Positions 38,963-47,665 of a stretch of 64,000 nucleotides of DNA are shown here, in pieces. Position 1 is the stretch's first letter. Every line of letters begins with the position of its first letter. The stretch comes from Eremothecium cymbalariae DBVPG#7215 (taxonomy: Eukaryota > Ascomycota > Saccharomycetes > Saccharomycetales > Saccharomycetaceae). Under the pieces are notes generated by a model. It worked only from the letters and a program-made list of their open reading frames with translations. It was not told where the DNA came from and ran no database searches. The stretch is taken from assembly GCF_000235365.1 (NCBI RefSeq), contig NC_016453.1:930001-994000 (forward strand), given 5' to 3'. Both the position numbers and the translations under genes were made by a program.

Positions 38963-40863
38963 ATGTCCAGATATAAATGGAAGGATTTGATATCTATTAC
39001 ATCGAAACAAACTTCTTATCTCTCTCCGCTCAGCTGTATTGCACATATTGATGTTGATGCATTCTTTGCTCAGGTTGAACAAATACGGGGTAACTATACA
39101 AAAGATGATCCCATTATCTGTGTACAGTGGTCAACAATTATAGCCGTTTCTTACGCAGCACGAAAGTATGGGATATCACGTTTCGACAGTGTGACTGAAG
39201 CTATGAAGAAATGTGATTCTTTGGTAGCAATTCACACAGCAGTGTTTAAGAAGGGGGAGGATTTTTGGCAATATCATGATGGATACGGTCCTTGGAATAA
39301 GGATCCTTCTAAACAGTTGGATCGGGTCAATTATAAAGTTGCATTGGACCCCTATAGAAGGGAGAGTAGGAAGATTCTTAAAATATTTCAAAAGTGGTGC
39401 AATTTGGTCGAAAAGGCTAGTATCGATGAAGTGTTTTTAGACCTTGGAAAGAATTGCTTTGAGATGTTAATGTTTGATGAGTCGATTAAGAGCTTTGAAG
39501 GCTTGAGAAAGAAGTTCGTTGATGGGAACTATGACTTGGAAGACTATTTGATAGCGGTACCAAAAGACCTTGATTTAGGCATAGCGGGAAATGTTTACGG
39601 CGGAAATAACAATCCATTATTCGCTGATTGGGATGATGTAATACTATATTTGGGAGGTATTATAACCCAGCGCATAAGGCAAGATATACATACTAAGTTG
39701 GGGTACACCACATCCTCTGGTATTTCTAGATGCAAGGCAATATGCAAGTTAGCGTCTGGTTTTAAGAAACCGGATAACCAAACCATTATTCGAAACAGCA
39801 GTATTGAAGATTTTCTAGATATAGAAAAGTTCGAACTTTCATCTTTCTGGACATTTGGAGGGCTAGTAGGGAAAGAGGTTGCTGAATTACTTGAATTGCC
39901 TGATGAAGGCTCCACCAAAGTCATTAGGCAGTCCTGGCCCACCTCACCTAAAGAATTAGAACATTATCTGGTCGCAAAGCTTAAAGATCGTACAAGACTA
40001 AACAATCCGGACTCCAAGTTTAATGTTGATGAGAATAATGTGGCAACTATGGCTGAAAAGATTTACCGCTTGGTACGTGGCTCGTATCAAACCCCTGTGA
40101 ACCCACGACCGGTTGTGTCATCTATGGCATCAACAAAACACATGGGGCTTAATTCATGTACTTCTGTAGTTGACTGTTACGCATGGCTAGAAGTCTTCAG
40201 TGCTGAATTATCAGGCCGCATACATGAATTACAGCAAGAGTACGATAAGCTTTTTCTACCGAGGAATATCAACGTCCTAATACAGGGCAAACATGGTCAA
40301 CGGCATAGCAAAACCTCAGCCATTCCCCGAACCACAGATCAAATTAGTGCATACCAAATTTTGCAACTGGGAAGTAAACTCATAAAAGAATTAGATGATG
40401 TTTATAACATTGGAATCCCCCAGTTATACCCTCTATCCTGCCTTTCCATGTCCTTAAGCAACTTTGGAACCTTAGAACACGGCAAAACAATTATAGATAT
40501 GATGGGACGTCAAGCTACTGTGATAAAAACATTGGAAGGCAGTACATCACATACATCCTCGGATCAAATTCCAGAAACACTCTCAGAAGAACCGAAGTAC
40601 CAATGCAAACAATGTAATCTACAATTCAAAAACAAAAAGAATTTCAAGAACATAGCGATTACCACTTCTCCTTAAAACTATCTGAAGGCTTAAACGGCGT
40701 ATGTCAAAACTCAACACACCTCTCCTATGGAGAACGGAAACTACTCTTTGGCAGAACGACTTCGCCACAATCCAAAACTATGAATAATAAACGCATAAAA
40801 AGAAAGAAGTCTGCAGCAAACCTTCAAGGTGACATTTCTGCCTTTTTTCACTCACGTAAGTAA
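38963..40863 (+). CDS. RAD30: Rad30, translesion DNA polymerase eta (frameshifted near C-terminus)
   Basis: The start at MSRYKWKDLISITS matches the S. cerevisiae N-terminus; an open extension to 38861 is unmatched. Y-family motifs are clear: HIDVDAFFAQVEQI (metal-binding Asp), AARKYGISR, and EKASIDEVFLDLG (catalytic Asp-Glu), followed by the little-finger region. The open frame ends at 40675 in the middle of the ubiquitin-binding zinc finger. Shifting back one base at the A5 run 40634-40638 (AAC AAA AAG, then GAA TTT CAA) restores EHSDYH with the missing His residues, then LKLSEGLNG, and a C-terminal DISAFF resembling the PCNA-binding motif, ending at 40863. The repaired length, 633, equals the usual 632 almost exactly. 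The enzyme bypasses UV photoproducts. Confidence 0.92.
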
Positions 40864-41495
40864 ATAATACAGTGTTTGGGGATACTACTAATGTTCCTAA
40901 ATCTATGTATATCTATGTGTACATTTGAAGGAACTACTTTCACTTCTTAAATGCGTCGAATCTGGTTGAGGTTTGGCTTCATTCCGATTTTTGTAACTAA
41001 AAGTGATCTTCAAGAAAGAACAGATAGAATAAAGTACAGGATAATCCACGATTCATGCACAATGAATCGTTATTTAGCTTTTCTTGGTTCACAATTCTCC
41101 ATTACATAGTTACAACAAATAGTTACAAAACACAATGTCTCCTCGATATGGGCATCTTGCTTGGAGCTACATTGCAGCGCTTGTGTGATTTAAGGATTCT
41201 AAAATGTGCTGTTCGTCATTGTGTGTTTGTCAATTACCTCTTCAGGCAAATGATAAATACTTTAACAAAAACTAAAAATTATTGAACCAAAAAAGTACCA
41301 GACTTCAAGAAGTTGTCCATCAGTTATTTAGTATGAATAGTGAATTGGTTTCAAGTGGTATCTGTCGCATATCAATCCTTAGCACATATCTTCTGTTAGA
41401 TTTTTGCAAGTGTTGTGATTAAGTGTAAAGCTTAAGGTACATTATAGTAACGGAAGAATCCAAGATTTTGAAAAAAATTTATACAAGAATCCAAG
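40864..41495. promoter_or_regulatory. RAD30-ASE1 intergenic region
   Basis: 632 AT-rich bases carrying the RAD30 3' end and the ASE1 promoter. The longest frame (41055-41285, 76 codons) has no recognisable features. No specific site assigned. Confidence 0.45.
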
Positions 41496-44198
41496 ATGCA
41501 ACGGTTAATCAATATCAATGACCCGCAAAATGGTCAGCATAGTGAATCTTTATCATCTCCTGAGGGGGTTCGATCATTCCAATCTACGGTTAACAATTCT
41601 TTAACCCGGAATACGGCTAGGAGTCCGGTGACGGAGGAGATCAGCGATACGGTTGAGAAGGCAGCAGCAGAGTTGTTACGACTAACTCCAGTGAACATCG
41701 GGAATTTATCTTCGCCGATGCGTGAGGTGTTTATTGGTGAGGAAGGGTTGGCGCCAATGAATAATATTTCAAATTCTACTTTGCAACACTATATTGCCAA
41801 TCCAGAGGTTTACAGAGAGAACTTCAATCTGATATCTAAGCAGCTGGAGAATTTATTAGAGAATTTGAATGTTATATACAAAGAGATTGGGTATTCCAAC
41901 AATGAGATCTCATCAAGGGAAAAGATGATATTTAGCAAGCTATCGAATTCGATTTCTTCGTTTTTTGATCAGGCCAATGAAGAGAAGGCTAGGCTTTATA
42001 GGGAAAATGATTTGTGTCAGGAACTATTGAGACGAATACTAGAGGTAATAAACGATCCAAGGGGGACAAAATCAATTCCAGATCTATATACTAGGAATTG
42101 TATTATGGGAATGGAGTCTCAGAGTCCAAATAAAAAGCCAGTTTCCTTATTGAACAAGAGGCGTGTTTTAACCAACGCAAAACTATTTGTCATGAAAACG
42201 TACACACCCAAGTTACTCTGTTATTTGGATAGTTCAATCAGGTTAAGATCTTTAATAGATTCGATGCCCGATTATGAACCAGAAAGCAATTTACAATTGG
42301 TGCGTACCATACCACCTGTGGACACCTGCCAATTTTTCAAGGGCTATTTTATGAATCACGCCAACGATATCGAATCTAACTACCAGTTTGTTTTAGAAAA
42401 CAAGAAATTATTACTTTATAGTGTCAATTTCTCTGATGTAACCGAAGATATGATAAAGAATTTTAACGAATTGTCAAAAATGTATCAAAATGAACGTTGC
42501 ACCAGGCTTACTAAAATAAGGAAAATGAGCCAGGAGCTATCTAATTTATTACAAGCATTAGGAGTTGAAATAAGGGATTTAGATTCCGATTTAAAAGATA
42601 TGCTTACTGTTTATACCCGGGATGAAAAGGATGAAGTGACGAGAGACATTTCGTTTTCGGTAATGGCAGCACTCAAGAAAGTGATTGATGATTACCAGCT
42701 AATTAGGAAGACACGTGAGACTGAAAAACAAAATTTGATTGCTAAATGTGAGCAGCTATGGGAGAAGTTAAAGATTTCGCCATGTTATGTTGATAGCTTT
42801 AAGACTGAACATTCTACATTGTCTATGAGCGATATAGGATCTTTTTCAAAGGAGTTTGAGAGATTGGAATCAATGAAGAAGAAGTTGATAAAAAATTTAA
42901 TTAATGATTCCTGGAAACGGATTGTTGAATTGTGGGATATTATGGAGTTTCATGAATCCGAAAGATATAGTTTTACTTCTTTATTTGAAAACATGAAATC
43001 TACTTCCACTCTGTTAGAAGATGATGAAAAAGTATTAGATTTATGTGAAGGTCATATTAAAACTTTAGAGAAGAAGTACGCCGTCGTAAAGCCAATACTT
43101 GTATTAGTCGATGAATTCAAGAGTTTACAAAGAGATCGAGTACAATTGGAAGAAAGTAGTAGAGATTCCTCAAGATTACTATCGAGAAGTTCGCATAAAA
43201 TTTTGTTGAAAGAGGAAAAAGCTAGGAAGAAGATAACAAGATATTTCCCTGGTGTAATATATGAATTAAAGTCTAAATTGGACGCTTACTCAAATGAATT
43301 TAATGAAGAATTTATGGTAGATGGTGTTAAATTTGTGGACATCCTCGATAGTGAACAGGAGCAGTTACTTAACAAGTATCCTCGCATGAGGTTCACTCAT
43401 AACGGAAGAAAATCATTCGTTCGTTGTAATTCATTACCGTCTACATATTCAGTACAAAAGAAAGTTTCACGCTCTCAGACAAGTACTGTAACTGTGAGGA
43501 ATGTCACTGACAAAACTCCAATTAGAAAAACGGAAAATACAAGCTCTGCTCGTTCGAAACCAAATAGTGATTTACAGCCTCAAATCAACAAAAGTGCCCC
43601 ATGTTCAACAGTTAATAACAGGTCTATACGGGGAACACATATTGCAAGTCCACAAAAGAGAGTTAGGTATATTCCATCTAATGTAATGATTAAAAGCAGC
43701 CCTACCAGAATTCCGGTACTTTCGAGCACAAATTCAAATATGGCTCTGTTATCACCAGTGAACAAGAAGCAAAATAAGACGACCAAGCTGACACAGCTAT
43801 CAGTTCTTTCGTCTAACAAACTAAATCAGCGGAGCAATATCCCTATTCTATCAAGTCATATTAACACATTCCCACTGATTCCAGCTGATAAGGAAAATAG
43901 CTACAGTCTGGAATCCCCTGCAAATATTACAAAGAAACTTAGACAACAGTTGTTAAGTAGTCCTACGAGGAATGGTGACCATCCAGTAAATGATGCAATT
44001 AAAAGCGAAGATACAAGGACATCTACAACCGTTGAGGATATAAAGGCGAGTCACATAGCAGAAGATGAATCTAGTATGATGGAGGACAGGAATTTCGCTG
44101 AATGGAAACAGTCCCAATTGGCGAAATTGAATGAAAATTCAGTTACAAAAACCAACAACATCACAGCTCGAATAAACCAGGAAAACGATTTATTTTAA
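41496..44198 (+). CDS. ASE1: Ase1, PRC1/MAP65 microtubule bundling protein
   Basis: 900 residues against about 885. The central two-thirds is a long helical rod with the family's spectrin-like microtubule-binding part (LINDSWKRIVELWDIMEF, ERYSF and nearby charged helices, residues about 465-500); the last 230 residues are basic, Ser/Thr/Pro-rich and disordered, with many S/T-P sites as expected of a Cdk-regulated protein. Ase1 cross-links antiparallel microtubules in the spindle midzone and is needed for anaphase spindle elongation and stability. It converges with SGT1, the S. cerevisiae order YOR057W-YOR058C. Confidence 0.9.
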   Translation: MQRLININDPQNGQHSESLSSPEGVRSFQSTVNNSLTRNTARSPVTEEISDTVEKAAAELLRLTPVNIGNLSSPMREVFIGEEGLAPMNNISNSTLQHYIANPEVYRENFNLISKQLENLLENLNVIYKEIGYSNNEISSREKMIFSKLSNSISSFFDQANEEKARLYRENDLCQELLRRILEVINDPRGTKSIPDLYTRNCIMGMESQSPNKKPVSLLNKRRVLTNAKLFVMKTYTPKLLCYLDSSIRLRSLIDSMPDYEPESNLQLVRTIPPVDTCQFFKGYFMNHANDIESNYQFVLENKKLLLYSVNFSDVTEDMIKNFNELSKMYQNERCTRLTKIRKMSQELSNLLQALGVEIRDLDSDLKDMLTVYTRDEKDEVTRDISFSVMAALKKVIDDYQLIRKTRETEKQNLIAKCEQLWEKLKISPCYVDSFKTEHSTLSMSDIGSFSKEFERLESMKKKLIKNLINDSWKRIVELWDIMEFHESERYSFTSLFENMKSTSTLLEDDEKVLDLCEGHIKTLEKKYAVVKPILVLVDEFKSLQRDRVQLEESSRDSSRLLSRSSHKILLKEEKARKKITRYFPGVIYELKSKLDAYSNEFNEEFMVDGVKFVDILDSEQEQLLNKYPRMRFTHNGRKSFVRCNSLPSTYSVQKKVSRSQTSTVTVRNVTDKTPIRKTENTSSARSKPNSDLQPQINKSAPCSTVNNRSIRGTHIASPQKRVRYIPSNVMIKSSPTRIPVLSSTNSNMALLSPVNKKQNKTTKLTQLSVLSSNKLNQRSNIPILSSHINTFPLIPADKENSYSLESPANITKKLRQQLLSSPTRNGDHPVNDAIKSEDTRTSTTVEDIKASHIAEDESSMMEDRNFAEWKQSQLAKLNENSVTKTNNITARINQENDLF

Positions 44199-44348
44199 TA
44201 GACGAAGGCAATAAATCAAGTACAATGACTTTAAATTTAACATGTATAGATCATGATTACGTAGCATCTGATTCGATGACAGTCTTTTAAAGGTATGGGA
44301 GGACTTTGAAAGGTTTGGTTCATGAATAACCATTCAACTATAAAGTGT

Positions 44349-45464
44349 CTAAAATTCCTTAATTTCAACACCTTCTGGCAATGATGTTTCCACTTTACCC
44401 TTCGAAACCTCATCCCAACTAGTGTTTAAGGAGGTACCATTACTTTCAATAAAAGATTTCATCATAGCCCGTTTAGTGTCAGGGTCTGCATTTGCGTATA
44501 AGGACTGAAAGAAAGAATCTGCAGATTGTTCCTGCTCATCTTCATTGTCTTCCGTATCTAATTTTTGCCAATCGATTTTCTTTTTTGAAGATGATGGATA
44601 TTTGAGCGTAGAAGATTGATTGCCCTCTGAGAGCTGAGAGAACTGTTTAGTAGACACTTTATTCTCTAGCTGTTCATCTCTCTCTAATACTTTCCAATAA
44701 ATCTTATCCTTCTTATTAAAGGTTAGTTCAAATTTCGTCCTCATTACTGTCAAATTATAAGAAGATGGCTCTACAGGATGCGCCAAGATGATAGACTTGT
44801 AGAATGTGGAATTGGCCATGTCATTAACGGGATAAGATACCTCCAATTCTGTATCATTGACGAAATCCACAGATACCGATTCAGAAGACGATGGCAACGA
44901 ACTTGTGAACAAAGATATGGTAACTTGCTGAGAACTTTGATACCATTCAGTCCGAACTTTCATGTGCTCAGACTGTTTTTCTGGAACATGCCTCTCGGTT
45001 TCACTGGTCTTTTCCTTATTGGATTCAACTAACACCTTTTCAGATAGCTTTAACTTTTCCAATTTCTGAGCCAGACTTGTCTCCCACATTGTCAAGGTAT
45101 CATCTTTATATCCTAACTCCTTAGCCTTTTTAAAATGTGTCTTAGCGGCAGAATAATCATGTCGGTTGAACATATGAACAAAAAACCGAAAGTTCACAAG
45201 CGCTAACTTAGCTCTATCTCCCCTTTGCTCAGCAACCTTCATAGCATCACTAAGCAACTCATTAGCCGTTGTTAAAGTAATTTCATTGTGCCAGCTTTTT
45301 GAGCTATAATATAACTTTTCCAGTGATGCAGCCTTATAAATCAACGCAACAAGATTATCTTTCGATTGTTTTAATACCTTGTCATAAAGCTCCAGCGCCT
45401 TTTCAGGCTGCTTTTCGTCATAAAGCAAACGGTAAGCTTTGCTTAGATCAACTTCAATTGGCAT
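44349..45464 (-). CDS. SGT1: Sgt1, Hsp90 co-chaperone for SCF and kinetochore assembly
   Basis: 371 residues against about 395. Three parts in order: a TPR domain (residues about 1-135, AYRLLYDEKQPEKALELYDKV), a CS domain (about 165-265, VRTEWYQSSQQVTISLF), and the SGS tail (about 285-371, KKIDWQKLDTEDNEDE, then SFFQSLYANADPDTKRAMMK and STSW-like residues). Sgt1 bridges Skp1 and Hsp90 for SCF ubiquitin ligases and CBF3 kinetochore assembly. It starts divergently from NOB1 with about 410 bases between them, as in YOR056-057. Confidence 0.95.
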   Translation of the reverse strand: MPIEVDLSKAYRLLYDEKQPEKALELYDKVLKQSKDNLVALIYKAASLEKLYYSSKSWHNEITLTTANELLSDAMKVAEQRGDRAKLALVNFRFFVHMFNRHDYSAAKTHFKKAKELGYKDDTLTMWETSLAQKLEKLKLSEKVLVESNKEKTSETERHVPEKQSEHMKVRTEWYQSSQQVTISLFTSSLPSSSESVSVDFVNDTELEVSYPVNDMANSTFYKSIILAHPVEPSSYNLTVMRTKFELTFNKKDKIYWKVLERDEQLENKVSTKQFSQLSEGNQSSTLKYPSSSKKKIDWQKLDTEDNEDEQEQSADSFFQSLYANADPDTKRAMMKSFIESNGTSLNTSWDEVSKGKVETSLPEGVEIKEF

Positions 45465-45872
45465 GGGATTTCTATTTATGCTCGTACCTGCCCAAGTTTA
45501 AACAAATTAGAGCTTCAATTTTTCAAAAGGGTTATTAAAATATTCCAGAATAACAAGAGCTCTTTGCTTCATTTAAAATTGGCGGCGGCACAATAAATTA
45601 ATAAGTCATCATCAAAACTATCAAAAAACAAGACACTACACTCTTAGAGTAAACCAAATATACTTTATGGACTCATGAAGTCATTGTTATACCTAATCTT
45701 CGGAGAAGGTTTCTATAGTTTCAAGATACAAATCACGTGATTATTCTTAATGTGGGAAAATTTTTCATCATCAGTAATAGATAAAATGAATTATTGGTAT
45801 GAGATGAGCTACTTCAGGATCAAACCAAAGACATCAGACGTCAAATTCTTAGTTTAATAGCTTGAAATTAAG
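45465..45872. promoter_or_regulatory. Divergent promoter SGT1 / NOB1
   Basis: 408 bases between divergent starts. The NOB1-proximal half carries three recognisable sites, listed separately. Confidence 0.55.
45732..45810. promoter_or_regulatory. NOB1 promoter: CACGTG palindrome, RRPE and PAC
   Basis: Three sites precede NOB1: the palindrome ATCACGTGAT (45732-45741, Cbf1 type), AAAATTTTTCA (45757-45767), the exact reverse complement of the RRPE consensus TGAAAAATTTT, and GATGAGCT (45803-45810), a PAC element, 63 bases before the start. RRPE plus PAC is the standard ribosome-biogenesis promoter signature, fitting Nob1. Confidence 0.75.
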
Positions 45873-47273
45873 ATGAGTGAATCATCTCATGTGAAGTATT
45901 TGGTTCTTGATGCTACACCTTTGATTACGCATTCATATTCACATTATCAAAACTATGCTACAGCTTTTTATACTACTCCGACTGTGTTCAATGAAATAAA
46001 AGATCAGCATGCTAGAAAGAATCTTGAGATATGGCAAGCGACAGGTAATTTTTTACTAAAACATCCAAGTGAGGCTTCGATTAAAAGGGTTAGTGACTTT
46101 GCTAAACTGACTGGTGATTATTCTGTATTGAGTGCCAATGATATTCATATTTTGGCTTTAGCCTACGAACTTGAAGTTGAATTAAATAAAGGTGATTGGA
46201 GGCTCAGAAAGAAGCCTGGTGATTGTCTGGAGCACTTGAAAATATCTAAGCAAGCCAAGGAAGTTACAACAGCATCTGTGTCAACATCATCACTTAAAGA
46301 AAGTCAAAGTCCATCAGGAGTAGCTGGCGGCGATGAGAAAGAGAAAAAGAAAAGAAGAAGAGGAGGTAAGAGGCAGAAGGCGAAGAGAGAAGCACAACTA
46401 TTAGCTTCTGTAGAGACAAGTTCTTCTGTGCATGTATCCACAGATTCCGAGGTTCAAAAAGAGACCACTACAGAGGTAGAACATTCACAGGATTTACAGG
46501 TCTCACAGTCAGCAGAGGCAAATGATGGTGGACAAGACTTGTCGGAAGAATATGATGAAAGCGATGACAATGGAGATTGGATTACACCAGAAAATTTAGT
46601 TAAGAACATGATCAAAGATGCCGGAGAGGACACAGTTGGAGATGAGGGAGTTGAGATCACCGAACAGATCTCCCAGAACCAAATCGCACTAGCCACCGGT
46701 GACTTCGCAGTACAAAATGTTGCACTTCAGCTCAATCTCAACTTAATGAACTTTATGTCGGGCCTCAGAATTAAAAGGCTACGTAACTACATGCTTAGAT
46801 GCCATGCATGCTTTAAGATGTATCCACTACCTAAGGATGGCAAGCAAAAACATTTTTGTCCATCATGTGGCAGCGTCGGCACTCTACTGAGATGCGCTGT
46901 TTCCGTTGACGTAGAAACTGGCGCCATAACTCCTCACCTCAAGGCTAACTTCCAATGGAACAACCGTGGAAATCGTTACTCCATATCCAGTCCTTTATCC
47001 AAGAATTCACAGAAGAAGTATGGTAAAAAAGGGTTTGTTCATACTAAGCAGCAACAGGATCAGGTCATATTGAGAGAAGATCAGAAAGAATACCACCAGG
47101 CCATGAAACAGGACGAATGGACTAGGAGACATAACGAAAAGGCCCTAAACAACTGGATCGGTGGCGGTTCTGTTGATAACTACTGCTCGCCGTTCGCCAT
47201 CTCGGGTCTTAAACACCATTCTGTACATGTCGGCAGAAGCCGATTTATTAATAGTTCAAAGAAAAGGGCTTGA
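45873..47273 (+). CDS. NOB1: Nob1, endonuclease for 18S rRNA 3' end
   Basis: 466 residues against about 459. An N-terminal PIN domain (residues about 1-110) opens with YLVLDATPLITHS, which holds a catalytic Asp, and continues with SANDIHILALAYELEVEL, another active-site acidic pair. After a basic Lys/Arg stretch and an acidic linker comes the zinc ribbon RCHACFKMYP ... FCPSCGSVGTLLRC (residues about 308-345), and the end LNNWIGGGSVDNYCSPF is strongly conserved. Nob1 cuts at site D to finish 18S rRNA in the cytoplasm. Its promoter has PAC and RRPE sites. Confidence 0.96.
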   Translation: MSESSHVKYLVLDATPLITHSYSHYQNYATAFYTTPTVFNEIKDQHARKNLEIWQATGNFLLKHPSEASIKRVSDFAKLTGDYSVLSANDIHILALAYELEVELNKGDWRLRKKPGDCLEHLKISKQAKEVTTASVSTSSLKESQSPSGVAGGDEKEKKKRRRGGKRQKAKREAQLLASVETSSSVHVSTDSEVQKETTTEVEHSQDLQVSQSAEANDGGQDLSEEYDESDDNGDWITPENLVKNMIKDAGEDTVGDEGVEITEQISQNQIALATGDFAVQNVALQLNLNLMNFMSGLRIKRLRNYMLRCHACFKMYPLPKDGKQKHFCPSCGSVGTLLRCAVSVDVETGAITPHLKANFQWNNRGNRYSISSPLSKNSQKKYGKKGFVHTKQQQDQVILREDQKEYHQAMKQDEWTRRHNEKALNNWIGGGSVDNYCSPFAISGLKHHSVHVGRSRFINSSKKRA

Positions 47274-47665
47274 TCTTCGCCCAGATGAAGTTATATCATA
47301 CATAATACACTCTAACATTCTATAGAGATCTAAACCATCATGATTTCAGTCTTTAGCATCAAATATGACTACCGATGTAAAAGCGTATCTTGGCTGCCCG
47401 CCGGGTAACCGTTAGCAAAAATTTGCACGGAGAGGATATTAACAAGGCGGGAAAGACGGTAAAGGATAATAATGACTTATAGGAGTTAAGTGGCAACAAC
47501 ATCTTCTGTGGAGCGATAACTGTAAATAAAGTACATTTGGATACCTATAGCGTGAAATAAACAAGCTTATAAGACAAGGAACACTAGCTGATAGTATTTA
47601 GCGTCGGTATTCCTTTTTTTTGGCAGTGATTCTAAACAGATAGAGCGACCCACTCATACAGGAAA
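47274..47665. promoter_or_regulatory. NOB1-VHS3 intergenic region
   Basis: 392 bases carrying the VHS3 promoter. A Reb1-type site (CCGGGTAA) is at 47401-47408; otherwise AT-rich. Confidence 0.5.
47401..47408 (-). promoter_or_regulatory. Reb1-type site upstream of SIS2/VHS3
   Basis: CCGGGTAA, reverse complement of TTACCCGG, about 260 bases before the gene start. Confidence 0.55.

Noticed and set aside
45732..45850. CACGTG palindrome followed by AT-rich DNA as a centromere (CDEI-CDEII)
   Set aside because: No CDEIII with a TCCGAA core follows, and the sites fit a ribosome-biogenesis promoter. The same holds at 62400.
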